Shown: positions 25,009 through 33,586 of the stretch, piece after piece | Numbering within the stretch: position 1 is the first letter of the stretch | How the letters are laid out: each line of letters begins with the position of its first letter | IMG/VR virus record: IMGVR_UViG_3300036766_000115 | Coordinates: 1-35,382 of that record | Source: a virus | Direction: 5' to 3' (one strand) | DNA: 35,382 nucleotides | Made by a program: the position numbers and the translations under genes | Notes under the pieces: model-generated | What the model saw: only the letters and a program-made list of their open reading frames with translations | Told to the model about the DNA's origin: nothing | The model's database searches: none

Positions 25009-25644
25009 CTACTTCTGGAAATAGCTAACTACATCACCAGAGCTAGGCATCTTATATGTCTCTAGCCCCAATGTCATAGTTGCATGTATAGGTGTTCCAG
25101 ATGGAAATGTCTCTTGAGAGAACTGAGTATTGACACTTTTCACAATAAGATCTGGAATCCTAATGAACTTTCCAACATATAGGATATGTACACCCCTCTT
25201 TGGTGTACTGCCTATATCTGGGGAGTAGTTTCTTGGAGGGCTCATAGTCAGGGCACCAGCAATACCATCACCTATATTTGGAAATATGGATGGCTGGATC
25301 CTCTTAACATTCTCCATCACTGACCATCTCTGATCGTCCCCATCTCTGATATTGATAAGCAAGACGTTCACACTGAAACTTAATCGTCCAGTACCACTCC
25401 ATGTAGCCATTGTGGATATCTGGCTCTTCATCTGTGGTATACTAGAGCCACCAGCAGCATTTAATGTAGTGATAGCCTTATTCACCATATCAGCCCTATC
25501 AGTCTCAAACATTGATCCATATTCGGAACTACCATCAATGCCAAACTGTCCTGATAGAAAGCCTACCACTAGCTCAGTAGATCCCAATAGGAGTCTGACC
25601 TGAGCATTTGTATTCCTTCTTAGTACTTCAATATCAAATGACAT
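25009..25644 (-). CDS. Baseplate hub/tail-tube-initiator-type protein (gp48/gp54-like position)
   Basis: The 211-residue protein starts at an ATG with GAGGATAT upstream, just after the tape measure stop. It is beta-rich with a tube-like flavour: LSFSVNVLLINIRDGDD, then SPPRNYSPD, GVHILYVGKFIRIPDLIVKS and TFPSGTPIHATMTL. Position between tape measure and gp53-like gene and the tube-like strands suggest a tube initiator or hub ring (gp54/gp48-like). No definite family match. Confidence 0.65.
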   Translation of the reverse strand: MSFDIEVLRRNTNAQVRLLLGSTELVVGFLSGQFGIDGSSEYGSMFETDRADMVNKAITTLNAAGGSSIPQMKSQISTMATWSGTGRLSFSVNVLLINIRDGDDQRWSVMENVKRIQPSIFPNIGDGIAGALTMSPPRNYSPDIGSTPKRGVHILYVGKFIRIPDLIVKSVNTQFSQETFPSGTPIHATMTLGLETYKMPSSGDVVSYFQK

Positions 25645-25650
25645 ATATCC

Positions 25651-27753
25651 TCAGTATTTACCAGAGTTCATGACTGCTAGTGTGATCTCATCGACCTTCG
25701 TTGACTTATCTACAGTCTTATTTTGTCTTGCTGTAGAAGCATTAGCAGCCATAGCAGCAAATGATGGTCCAAGCTTAGCCATACGATCCATCAATTTCTG
25801 TTGTATATCTCTAGCCTCCAAAGAGAAGGCACAGCAGGCATTAATCTTCTGAATAATATCAGCAGTGTCAGCTCTTGGGGCTGCCACAGCTGATGGAGTC
25901 ACTGTAGTAGCTGGAACTATAGGAGCAGCTGTAGCTGGAGTTATACCAGCTCTATCTTGGGCAGTCTGAGCTATAGGAGCCACAGGAGATATAGGAGCTG
26001 AAGGTGTTACCACTGGTGGTGTTACAGTTGGTAAATGGAGTAGAACCTTATCATCAGCTGTAGCTGCCGGAGTAACAGTCTCAGCTGGTTTAGTCTCATC
26101 CATACGAGCTTTATTCTTATCCTGCAAGAATTTAGTTAGCTCGTCAGCATTATTACCCTTATAACCATACTTATCAGCTATTACTTTCTGGGATTCAGTC
26201 AGTCCCTCATCTTTGGGGTGTAGCATATCGTATAACTTACCACCACCAACATCATTCTCAGTCATCTTATCAGAGATCCAACCACCTAGTTTAGCTCCAC
26301 CATAGGCTGTAGCTCCTACTGCAGCCAATGAGCCGGCACCAGCTAATGCTCCACCTCCACCACCAAGCATAGAGCTGACACCACCTAGTGCTTTACCACC
26401 CATACCCAGAAGATTCTTACCCATACCCATGGTCTGGCCACCAAATCCCTCCAGTTTATCCATAAGACTAGGCTTAAGATCCTTCTCGATATCAATTAAT
26501 TTATCTAACTTCTTATCAGTCTCTTTCTGGTTGGCCTCAAGCTGAACGTCTACATCTTTGAGACCTTTCTGTTCAGGTGTAATACTCTCAGCTTTGACCT
26601 TCTCGGATGCTAGTGCTTCACCTACTGTCTTCTCTGTTGAGACTCCTAATGGTAGTGGAGTTCCCACCTTCTCAGAAGCTAAAGCCTCACCCTCAGATTT
26701 CACAGTAGCAGCTGGAGTTATAGTCTTAGCTGCAGTCTCTACTGTAACAGGAGTAGTAGGAACCTTACTCTGTTTAGCAAATGGGAACTTGATCTCTTTC
26801 TTACCAATCTGTGCTAACTGATTAGTAACAGTATCAGTGATATTGAACATCTCATCAAGCATACCAAGTCCAGTGCTATGGATAAGGCCACCAATAGCAC
26901 TCTTGGACATCTCTTCACCCTTCGAATATATCTCTGGGTTCTGAAGAAATTTCTGCCTGAATGACTTCTTACCTATACCTTCACCTGTCTGCTTATCTAA
27001 CAGGTCTTTAATATCATCAGCTGTTGCTATAGCACCACCAAATGATGCATCCAACTTCTTGATATCTGATTTAATTGGTTTGAGTTTATCCTCAGCTATA
27101 TTCTTGAGTATCTTAGTCATGCCCTCAAGACTCTTTGGATCTATAGCTAGAGCATCTTTGATATTCTTATTGCCACGATTTGATTTGCTCTCACGTAGGA
27201 AGTTCTGAAATCCCTTTACATACTCTTCCTTAGTCTCACGTGCTACCTTGGGATTATTGACCACAGACTGAAGACTCTTGGCCATAGTAGATATATTAAC
27301 AGTTAATTCATCCTCAAAGTCACCAACCTTCTCAGACATATCATCCAAAGCATCAATAAGATCTTGAGCTTCTTCCTTGGTAACATACTCACGATTGGTG
27401 ATCTTCTCACCAGTCTTCTCCTGTCGTTCAATAATACGTAGGAGTCTCTCGAGCTTTACATTCTCCTCACTATTGCCCATCTGACCAAGATTATCCTTGA
27501 GGATTCCATATGTAGATTTGAGCTCAAGAACTACCTTAGTGAGGCCCTGATGGAGCTGTTCCTCATCATTTATCTGAGATCTTGTAGCAGCTAATGGTGA
27601 TACTCCTCCAGCACTGGCTCCATGCAGTTTTTGAGCTAGTTCAGTAGCCTTTTCATAGACGTCAAGTCTCTTGACTGTCTCAAATACTTTCTGGTCTAAC
27701 TTACCCAGAACAGTATCAGGTGGTTTAGGAGTCTTATCTTCTTTCTCAGCCAC
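25651..27753 (-). CDS. Tape measure protein
   Basis: The 700-residue protein starts at GTG in a TAGTG overlap with the chaperone extension; GAGGTAGATA provides the SD. Residues 1-330 are charged and helical (KLERLLRIIERQEKTGEKIT and similar). A low-complexity stretch with two copies of GEALASEKV lies at about 350-395. A Gly/Ala-rich hydrophobic region (about 440-495) could be the membrane-active part. A Pro/Thr/Ala-rich linker precedes a last helix (QKLMDRMAKLGPSF). In tailed phages the tape measure sets tail length at roughly 0.15 nm per residue, so 700 residues would give a tail near 105 nm (inference). Position after the chaperone and before baseplate genes is canonical. Confidence 0.82.
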   Translation of the reverse strand: MAEKEDKTPKPPDTVLGKLDQKVFETVKRLDVYEKATELAQKLHGASAGGVSPLAATRSQINDEEQLHQGLTKVVLELKSTYGILKDNLGQMGNSEENVKLERLLRIIERQEKTGEKITNREYVTKEEAQDLIDALDDMSEKVGDFEDELTVNISTMAKSLQSVVNNPKVARETKEEYVKGFQNFLRESKSNRGNKNIKDALAIDPKSLEGMTKILKNIAEDKLKPIKSDIKKLDASFGGAIATADDIKDLLDKQTGEGIGKKSFRQKFLQNPEIYSKGEEMSKSAIGGLIHSTGLGMLDEMFNITDTVTNQLAQIGKKEIKFPFAKQSKVPTTPVTVETAAKTITPAATVKSEGEALASEKVGTPLPLGVSTEKTVGEALASEKVKAESITPEQKGLKDVDVQLEANQKETDKKLDKLIDIEKDLKPSLMDKLEGFGGQTMGMGKNLLGMGGKALGGVSSMLGGGGGALAGAGSLAAVGATAYGGAKLGGWISDKMTENDVGGGKLYDMLHPKDEGLTESQKVIADKYGYKGNNADELTKFLQDKNKARMDETKPAETVTPAATADDKVLLHLPTVTPPVVTPSAPISPVAPIAQTAQDRAGITPATAAPIVPATTVTPSAVAAPRADTADIIQKINACCAFSLEARDIQQKLMDRMAKLGPSFAAMAANASTARQNKTVDKSTKVDEITLAVMNSGKY

Positions 27754-27953
27754 TATCTACCTCGCCCAGATACTTTACCAGTACCTTGACTCTTTCTCTG
27801 TTCGTCTTTGGCTAGCTGGTCATTTACAAACTTGACCTTAGCATAGTCCATTTTATTACAGTCAGGTATGTGCAGGTGCTTTGCCAAAACGTATTCTACT
27901 TTCCAGATTATCTTCTGATCCACGAAAGGGGCGGATAAAAATCCCACCTCCAT
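27753..27953 (-). CDS. Frameshift extension of the tail-assembly chaperone (T-like)
   Basis: This frame overlaps the 3' end of the 27862-28692 gene in +1 phase and continues 109 bases past its stop, ending in the TAGTG overlap with the tape measure. Reading from the ATG at 27953 has no SD. Codons after the overlap encode IIWKVEYVLAKHLHIP, then DYAKVKFVNDQLAKDEQ, like the helical C-terminal part of tail-assembly chaperones. A +1 slip at CCC-TTT (27930-27925) would join residues 1-255 of the upstream protein to FVDQKIIW and the rest, giving about 312 residues. Paired chaperones made by frameshifting are a conserved feature of long-tailed phages. Confidence 0.68.
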   Translation of the reverse strand: MEVGFLSAPFVDQKIIWKVEYVLAKHLHIPDCNKMDYAKVKFVNDQLAKDEQRKSQGTGKVSGRGR

Positions 27954-28692
27954 CAACCAGTAGTTTTATGGTTGTCCCGCATATTGTATCCTTAGCATCA
28001 GGAGTAGGTGGATCAGTCACTGGTGCTGGCATCTTATTCTCACACTTCACTTCTACTGGCAGTACTCCATAATCGAAGAAAGCTGCCAGAGTAGCATACA
28101 GCTCCATGTCCATACCAGTAGATTTCTTCTGCTCGTCCATTACCTGTCTGATGTCAGCTACGTTAGTGCAACATGCAGCTATCATTGCATCAACGTTCTC
28201 ATCCATCTTCATATCAAATAGCTCGAAATAACGACGGAGAGTCAGAGGAGAGAATATACGTTCACCCTTACTGGTCTGAAGTGTAATTGGTAAAGCAGGT
28301 ACCTTAAGCTCTTCAAATGATACAAGTCGAAGCATTACCTTAGCTAATGAAGCTCTCAAGCATGCTGGACACTTGAAGGTAACCTCGATAGCATCAGCAG
28401 CTCCAAACGAGGATAACTTTCTGAGGAGTGCTATGTATAAGAAATCCTGTACTGTGAGATCCAGTACTTCAAATCCATCAGTTCTAATTCCGGCCAGTAC
28501 TTTAATGAAGAAGTCCTTAGTATTTATCTTTGACTGACTGATATTCTTGACGTCTCCCCATGAGTATGGCAAGTAGTATATACTAGCATTCTCAGGATAT
28601 GGGAGAAATTTAGAGGGTAGTTCTTTGACTAGGATCTCTGGTAACTCATCTGTACCAATAGATGAAGTAGGTACTTCAACATGCTTTGTCAT
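27862..28692 (-). CDS. Tail-assembly chaperone (G-like; T4 baseplate-chaperone-type)
   Basis: The 276-residue protein starts at an ATG with AAGGAGACCTACTC upstream. The N-terminus (LPSKFLPYPENASIYYLPYSWGDV) and the following VLDLTVQDFLYIALLRKLSS, a CPAC pair (FKCPAC) and RRYFELFDMKMDENVDAMIA match the pattern of myovirus tail/hub assembly chaperones. These are not virion parts; they bind the tape measure during tail assembly. It sits immediately upstream of the tape measure with an overlapping shifted frame, the classic arrangement. CCC at 27930-27928 is codon 255 and is the proposed slip point. Confidence 0.78.
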   Translation of the reverse strand: MTKHVEVPTSSIGTDELPEILVKELPSKFLPYPENASIYYLPYSWGDVKNISQSKINTKDFFIKVLAGIRTDGFEVLDLTVQDFLYIALLRKLSSFGAADAIEVTFKCPACLRASLAKVMLRLVSFEELKVPALPITLQTSKGERIFSPLTLRRYFELFDMKMDENVDAMIAACCTNVADIRQVMDEQKKSTGMDMELYATLAAFFDYGVLPVEVKCENKMPAPVTDPPTPDAKDTICGTTIKLLVDGGGIFIRPFRGSEDNLESRIRFGKAPAHT

Positions 28693-28704
28693 GAGTAGGT
28701 CTCC

Positions 28705-29232
28705 TTAAATTGTTCCTGCTATGATAAGCTGTACCTCGTACTGAGGTATAGCAGATTCACTATTTCCTGTAAAGTATAGAGCAGCCTCTGGAAATACCAT
28801 GTAGTGGTTATCCTCTACCAAGGTCTTACGATCAATATCGTACTTGAAGATATCAATCTTTCTTGCACATTGGTACAGAGATCGAGTACCTGAGGTAGGT
28901 AACATCTTACCACTGTTCAATCCTGTATCTCCTGCAAGATTGATTTCGTTAACCCATTTATTAAAGTAGTTACGCATAGTACCCTTAGAGTCATCAACAA
29001 ATGTCATCTTGATGTCAAATAGGGTAGTACCTTTGGGGATCTTGACAGTGGTATTATATATTGGAAATTCTTCAGAGGTAGCTGTGTAATTATTCTCCTC
29101 GAGACTGATGACAGGAAGGAATTTATCAAATGGAGCTGGTGGTGGATCAGTTGGGAACTGGACATCCCATAACCATGTCTTTCCCCACTCTACAGCCCTG
29201 AGTTTATCCATTGAAATATCGAGCAGTGACAC
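28705..29232 (-). CDS. Second tail-tube-like protein
   Basis: The 175-residue protein most likely starts at GTG (29232), because GGAGG lies seven bases upstream; an internal ATG eight codons later has no SD. The sequence resembles the gp19/tube fold: DKLRAVEWGKTWLWDVQFP, FLPVISLE, VKIPKGTTLFDIKMTF, then an IPQYEVQLIIAGTI end. It is separated from the main tube by a terminator and lacks that gene's C-ending codons and stronger SD, so it is probably made in small amounts, for example as a tube initiator or tail-completion ring. This role is inferred. Confidence 0.7.
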   Translation of the reverse strand: MSLLDISMDKLRAVEWGKTWLWDVQFPTDPPPAPFDKFLPVISLEENNYTATSEEFPIYNTTVKIPKGTTLFDIKMTFVDDSKGTMRNYFNKWVNEINLAGDTGLNSGKMLPTSGTRSLYQCARKIDIFKYDIDRKTLVEDNHYMVFPEAALYFTGNSESAIPQYEVQLIIAGTI

Positions 29233-29252
29233 CTGAGGTCCTCCATAATATA

Positions 29253-29284
29253 AGGAGGGTGTGCCGTCATCAGCACACCCTCCT
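29253..29284 (-). terminator. Hairpin terminator after the tail tube gene
   Basis: A perfect 12-bp stem (AGGAGGGTGTGC / GCACACCCTCCT) with an 8-base loop lies 49 bases after the tube stop. On the minus strand it is followed by TTATATTA, a weak T-tract. It would end or attenuate the abundant sheath-tube message before the less-needed downstream genes. Confidence 0.72.
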
Positions 29285-29332
29285 AAAAGGCGTCATCATT
29301 TTGGTATGAGCTTTTAAACTACTGGTCCAAGC

Positions 29333-29869
29333 TTACCCTACGACTGGACCGTCATCAAAGTCATCGTATGAGAGCATGATCTGTGGTTTCAGGAAGTCAG
29401 ACGTAGATCCATCGAGGGTGTTACCAGGAGAGAAGTCTTCAATGAAGGCTCCCTTCAGGGTATACTTCCACCGAGGCAGATCGTTGTTATCAAGCAGGAT
29501 GATATCAACGGTTGCGATGAGATCAGAGTGAGCAGCTTGAACACCAGAGCCAGTCTGCCAGCACAATTCACGCCAGTCCTTGATGAACTGCATGATCTTG
29601 TTGTCCACAGTCTCAACGAACGTAATAGTGATAGGTACGTTGGGAGTATGGATACCTGGTCTACGGATCTTATGACCTCTGATGTTGAGCTCTGTGGACT
29701 GACCAGTCTTCTTGGGCATATCCGTAGACTCACATCGTAGGTTAAGCTCTGCAATATCTGGAGGAGCAGCAATACCCCTCGGAGGGACACTGAGAGAGAA
29801 GCTCCATCTGAATACCTGAGCGAAATCTCCCATCCCTCGTACTTCATCCATTGTTGGCCTGAGTGCCAT
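29333..29869 (-). CDS. Tail tube protein (gp19-like)
   Basis: The 178-residue protein starts at an ATG preceded by AAGGAGGAATTGAAAC, a near-ideal SD, 19 bases after the sheath stop. The length and beta pattern fit the myovirus tube: FRWSFSLSVPP, RCESTDMPKKTG, ELNIRGHKIRRPG, VPITITFVETVDNKIMQFIK, WKYTLKGAFIEDFS and a polar end. Position directly after the sheath is canonical. Stacked hexamers form the DNA channel. C-ending codons and the strong SD match the other abundant proteins of the window. Confidence 0.88.
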   Translation of the reverse strand: MALRPTMDEVRGMGDFAQVFRWSFSLSVPPRGIAAPPDIAELNLRCESTDMPKKTGQSTELNIRGHKIRRPGIHTPNVPITITFVETVDNKIMQFIKDWRELCWQTGSGVQAAHSDLIATVDIILLDNNDLPRWKYTLKGAFIEDFSPGNTLDGSTSDFLKPQIMLSYDDFDDGPVVG

Positions 29870-29888
29870 GTTTCAATTCCTCCTTGTA

Positions 29889-31763
29889 TTAAAGCTGACC
29901 AGTCGCCAGCGAGAAGCTGATGTCCTGACCTACGATACCGATTGTAGTCGGTATGAACTCGACCGCCTTCTTGGCTTTCAACAGTACCCATACGACCATC
30001 CTGTTGTTAGCGACGTCGTTGGCTGTATTGTTCGAGGAGTCACAGATGACCTTGAAGTCATCAAGACCTCTTCGTGCCTTGATATTGTCGAGAGCAGACT
30101 TCAGGATAGCGACAACAACTGATCTCGTTGCATCATCGTTCAGCTCGAATAGGAAGTTCTCAAGAGCTTCCTTAATCGATGGCTCGACCACTAAGAGCAT
30201 CATACGGACATTGATGGACTGAAGATCTGACGGGCGATTGAGCAGAGTCTTCTGTCCCCATATCCTGATACCCTTGCCAGGAGTGAACTTGATGGGGTTA
30301 ATGCCATTGTCATACAGGTAGTCACACTCAGCATCACTGAATCTGCGTTTGCAGTCCAGAGCTGAATTGAGCATACCACGAGTATTACCACCAACTGGAT
30401 ACCAGATCTCTCTGGTAGCTGCCGTCTCCGAGATCTGAGCACCAGCAAAACCATCAGGAGCAACGAAGATGTTTCGATCGTTGAACTGATCATAGTACTC
30501 AAGATGTGGGGAGTAGATTGCAGCATACGAAGTGTTGGCGTTCAGACTGAGCTTCCTGTAGTCAACGATGGAGTTCAGGTAGTCTGAATTGTCCTCTGCT
30601 GAGTATGGAGTTGACAGTATACCAAAGCAATCCATACGTTTCTCACAGATCGTGATGATCTGTTTCTGGAATGCTACAGTAGCTGTGCCACCATCCATGA
30701 TCAGAGTGAGTGGTACCTTATTCTGGTTTGCAAAATCATCCAGGAAAGCCACCAGCTCATCACCAGATGGATGTCCCACTGCACAATCAGCACCACCAAA
30801 GAGAGTAGTCTTCGTCTTCTGCTCAGTAGGAAATACATTCGTGGCACTCTGATAGGCACACGAAACATCCGAAGAGGTAAGAGGAGCAGTTACAAATGTC
30901 ACAGTGGTCACACCAGTGACATAGTTGATGACATTTGAACCATTGGCATCGACATCACCAATCAAGTTACCTTGACCATCATCAGTCACTGTCATCGTAT
31001 CGACTGTGATTACAACAGACCCTGGAACACATGGGGATCCAGAGTTAGGATTAGCCAAGGTAGATCCAAATACCTTGGTAGATCCATCACCAGTGCCAAG
31101 ACTCTCAGCAGTAACCTCAGTAAATGAGGCAGCAGCTGCTGGATTATCCCAGCCAGAGATGTAGTTCGAGCCCTTCAGAGCATCCTCAACATAGATGTTC
31201 CTACCGAATCCATCCCTCTGTCCCTTTACCTTAGAACAGACAAATGACTCGAGAAGAGTATTACTACCTCTCTTGTAGACTTCGATGAGGAACGCATTAG
31301 GCTCCTTCACCTTGGTTGGAGACTGAACATAGTTGTAGATCATGACCTCTACCTTGTCGTTCCAGAGACCACCATTTGCGCCAGCAATAGCGAATAGGGT
31401 AGTGTCAGTGAACACATGGTTGATTGGGTCTGCCTCACCACTGGCCCACTTAGCATTGGTAGTGCCAAGAGCAGCCACATCATATCCACCATAGAGAAGA
31501 TTACCATCGGTGGCTCTCCTAACCCAGAGCTTATTCGACTTCGCCAGGAAGATGAGAGCAGAGAAGAGTGACAGATCATCACCAACCTCAACTCTCTCGT
31601 CTGGAGTGAAGACACGAAGAAACTCAGTGTCTGAGCCAACCAGATAAGCCCTATCCGTAGGACCTTTCTTGGAAGGAATAACAATTCCACCGTATAGACC
31701 AGGGAATTGTGGAACTCTCGTAGAGAGATCGACTTCTGTTAGCGATACATTCGGTGCAGCCAT
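29889..31763 (-). CDS. Contractile tail sheath protein
   Basis: The 624-residue protein starts at an ATG with AAGGAGGATATACCG upstream. Both sheath ends are clear: N-terminal VSLTEVDLSTRVPQFPGLYG with GPTDRAYLVGS, and C-terminal IRIWGQKTLLNRPSDLQSIN (then VRMML), ARRGLDDFKVICDSSNNTAN and FIPTTIGIVGQDISFSLATG. Sheath subunits surround the tube and contract to drive it through the envelope. Residues about 221-306 are a decoration insertion (GDGSTKVF, TVTDDGQGNLIGD, VINYVTGVTTVTF) shared with the baseplate-J protein and a fibre. C-ending codons suggest selection for high expression. Confidence 0.96.
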   Translation of the reverse strand: MAAPNVSLTEVDLSTRVPQFPGLYGGIVIPSKKGPTDRAYLVGSDTEFLRVFTPDERVEVGDDLSLFSALIFLAKSNKLWVRRATDGNLLYGGYDVAALGTTNAKWASGEADPINHVFTDTTLFAIAGANGGLWNDKVEVMIYNYVQSPTKVKEPNAFLIEVYKRGSNTLLESFVCSKVKGQRDGFGRNIYVEDALKGSNYISGWDNPAAAASFTEVTAESLGTGDGSTKVFGSTLANPNSGSPCVPGSVVITVDTMTVTDDGQGNLIGDVDANGSNVINYVTGVTTVTFVTAPLTSSDVSCAYQSATNVFPTEQKTKTTLFGGADCAVGHPSGDELVAFLDDFANQNKVPLTLIMDGGTATVAFQKQIITICEKRMDCFGILSTPYSAEDNSDYLNSIVDYRKLSLNANTSYAAIYSPHLEYYDQFNDRNIFVAPDGFAGAQISETAATREIWYPVGGNTRGMLNSALDCKRRFSDAECDYLYDNGINPIKFTPGKGIRIWGQKTLLNRPSDLQSINVRMMLLVVEPSIKEALENFLFELNDDATRSVVVAILKSALDNIKARRGLDDFKVICDSSNNTANDVANNRMVVWVLLKAKKAVEFIPTTIGIVGQDISFSLATGQL

Positions 31764-31777
31764 TCGGTATATCCTCC

Positions 31778-31969
31778 TTATGCCTTAGTCTTCACGAATA
31801 CCACACCAGTCGGCAGACTCTTCACTCGTGACTTCTCTACAGCCATTGAGCCGTTAGGAGCGAGGATAAGAGTCAGGTATTGACCCTTGTCTCCTGAGCG
31901 ATATAGAATTTCAACTGGATGGTTATTTTTCGACCTTAGTTCTCCAACTTCTGATGCCTGGGTAGCCAT
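31778..31969 (-). CDS. Small protein upstream of the sheath; unknown
   Basis: The 63-residue protein starts at an ATG with AGGAGGAATAACT upstream and ends 14 bases before the sheath start. It looks like a compact beta domain (VEILYRSGDKGQYLTLILAP, SMAVEKSRV, TGVVFVKTKA). The strong SD and position suggest a small virion protein of the neck or tail terminus. No family recognised. Confidence 0.78.
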   Translation of the reverse strand: MATQASEVGELRSKNNHPVEILYRSGDKGQYLTLILAPNGSMAVEKSRVKSLPTGVVFVKTKA

Positions 31970-31989
31970 AGTTATTCCTCCTGAGAAAT

Positions 31990-32691
31990 TTAAGTAGACA
32001 GTATTCCGTCAAACCCTACACCTAATCTTGTTCCATTGATAGTAAACTTGTCCTCAAGTCCTGACAGAGAAGTCACTATTTGAATATTCTGCGTATATAT
32101 TGTATCAAATGCACCGTCAATGACTTTAATGAGAGGATGTGTACTTCCAAGTCCATCATCATTGATGAGTATGAAGAATCCATCTACATCGAAGTCACCA
32201 CCGATAGCCTGATAGTCTCCAGACTGTGTTCCCCATTCAGGATCATTCAGGTCATTAGATGTCCTGATATCGTACATGAATGGTCCATATCCCTCAAGGT
32301 CAACACTGACTCTCCTGGGATACATGCTTGCTACATAGTTCGTTTCAAATGACTCCAAGTCACGCACATCTGTACAGATGAACATGAACTTAAAATTGAA
32401 TGTACCAGGAAATGCCTTGAATGATGTACCAGATGCAGTTCTCATCTCCTTAACCATACCAGAGAATGTACGTCTATTACCATCATGACGTTTGAGAGCT
32501 GAGCGAGAGTAGGCGAATAGAGGAGTACTAATCTTATCCTTGACCTGAAGTTTACTCTTGAGAGTCCTAAGGCCAGTTATTGCTGTCTCATATGAAAGAG
32601 AACCATCATAGACTCTTGTCTTAGCCGGAGTCTTAGTAATCCATTGATCTATGATAGCTGCCATTACGTTACTTACATTGGTTACTATCAT
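31990..32691 (-). CDS. Tail terminator/completion-type protein
   Basis: The 233-residue protein starts in a TAATG overlap with the preceding gene; GGAGGAG lies just upstream. The sequence has a helical start (VSNVMAAIIDQWITKTPAKT) and a beta-rich middle (FNFKFMFICTDVRDLESFET, YPRRVSVDLEGYGPFMYDI). Its place between neck-type genes and the sheath is that of the tail terminator or sheath terminator (gp3/gp15-like) in T4-type tails. Assignment is by position and size, not by a clear motif. Confidence 0.6.
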   Translation of the reverse strand: MIVTNVSNVMAAIIDQWITKTPAKTRVYDGSLSYETAITGLRTLKSKLQVKDKISTPLFAYSRSALKRHDGNRRTFSGMVKEMRTASGTSFKAFPGTFNFKFMFICTDVRDLESFETNYVASMYPRRVSVDLEGYGPFMYDIRTSNDLNDPEWGTQSGDYQAIGGDFDVDGFFILINDDGLGSTHPLIKVIDGAFDTIYTQNIQIVTSLSGLEDKFTINGTRLGVGFDGILST

Positions 32692-33140
32692 TACTCCTCC
32701 AGTGGGAGGCAGCGATATTTCACTGCTTGGTCAAGAGAGATACCTATAGACTGAGGCTCTACTACACGTAGCTTCAGCTCTTTAAAGTCTCCCTTGAGTA
32801 CTTCTATCACATCGCTGACTAGAATTGGATAGTCAGTCCAGATGAAATATTCTGCTAAATCTCCTGACTCGATACTATTCTGAACAGCAAACCCAGACTT
32901 TACAATACCCACCATAGGCGGATTCTTGGGATTACTGATGAGATCACGTTGGTTAGAGGGCGTACCTGCATGAGTACCATAGACCTTCTCAACTATGGTC
33001 ATATCTCTTGTTTGTGACTGTACTGCTTTTACACGATAAATGTTAGCGGGAACTCCAACCATCTTTAAGTAGAGAGGCAGAGTCCTATTGTAGATAGACC
33101 TTACAACTTTATCCTGCCTAGTTCTTGCTGTGAGTGCCAT
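32691..33140 (-). CDS. Neck/head-tail connector-type protein
   Basis: The 149-residue protein starts in a TAATG overlap with the SWIM-like gene. It has a basic N-terminal helix (RTRQDKVVRSIYNRTLPLYL) and a beta-rich body (YFIWTDYPILVSDVIEVLKG, LKLRVVEPQSIGI). Position upstream of the terminator- and sheath-type genes suggests a head-completion or neck protein. No family motif is decisive; a tail-side role is possible. Confidence 0.55.
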   Translation of the reverse strand: MALTARTRQDKVVRSIYNRTLPLYLKMVGVPANIYRVKAVQSQTRDMTIVEKVYGTHAGTPSNQRDLISNPKNPPMVGIVKSGFAVQNSIESGDLAEYFIWTDYPILVSDVIEVLKGDFKELKLRVVEPQSIGISLDQAVKYRCLPLEE

Positions 33141-33586
33141 TAGATCTCTAGTTTACCTACTTGATTCAGAGCTTGGCATAATGCCAGTAAATGCTTACAC
33201 AATGCGGGAGTATTACCAGGGTTTCTGACATTGGCTGGGATCTTAGCCACAGAGGAAGGTGTACCTTCCAGAGCTCCATTGCTATACAATGGATACTGCA
33301 CCCAATATATGAATGCGCTACAGCTACACTTGGCTTTCGCTAGTGTCGTCTTAGAACTGATGACCGTATCAGGGTTAGCTACAGGTGAAAGCCTGAGTAA
33401 CATCTGATATTGATGGCCAGCAGTACTAGCCGGTACTGAAGCGGTGATAAGGATAGACTTCGATGAATCATAGAAGTCAGCCTTCTCTATCACGACATCG
33501 GGAGCTATAAACTTTGCTTGATCCCACGTGTTCGGAAATACGTTAGCCGAGTTGTCGATCAATCGTTTTAAAAGAACACCCCTCAT
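33140..33586 (-). CDS. Neck-region protein with a SWIM-like zinc motif
   Basis: The 148-residue protein starts in an ATGA overlap with the TnsA-like endonuclease gene. It carries CSCSAFIYW (Cys87, Cys89) and PALCKHL (Cys130, His132), the CxC...CxH spacing of SWIM-type zinc fingers, with the Asn/Pro-rich NVRNPGNTP between. Phage structural regions often contain small proteins of this pattern. Binding of zinc is likely from the motif; its virion role is not known. The gene's own SD is poor, so it may depend on coupling to the inserted endonuclease. Confidence 0.72.
   Translation of the reverse strand: MRGVLLKRLIDNSANVFPNTWDQAKFIAPDVVIEKADFYDSSKSILITASVPASTAGHQYQMLLRLSPVANPDTVISSKTTLAKAKCSCSAFIYWVQYPLYSNGALEGTPSSVAKIPANVRNPGNTPALCKHLLALCQALNQVGKLEI

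Noticed and set aside
29455-29991. Minus-strand frame spanning the tube gene and sheath end
   Set aside because: Out-of-frame shadow of two well-supported structural genes.
32080-32352. Plus-strand frame opposite the terminator-type gene, with Cys and Ile-rich sequence
   Set aside because: Lies wholly within a minus-strand gene and has no SD; no plus-strand gene in the window is convincing.
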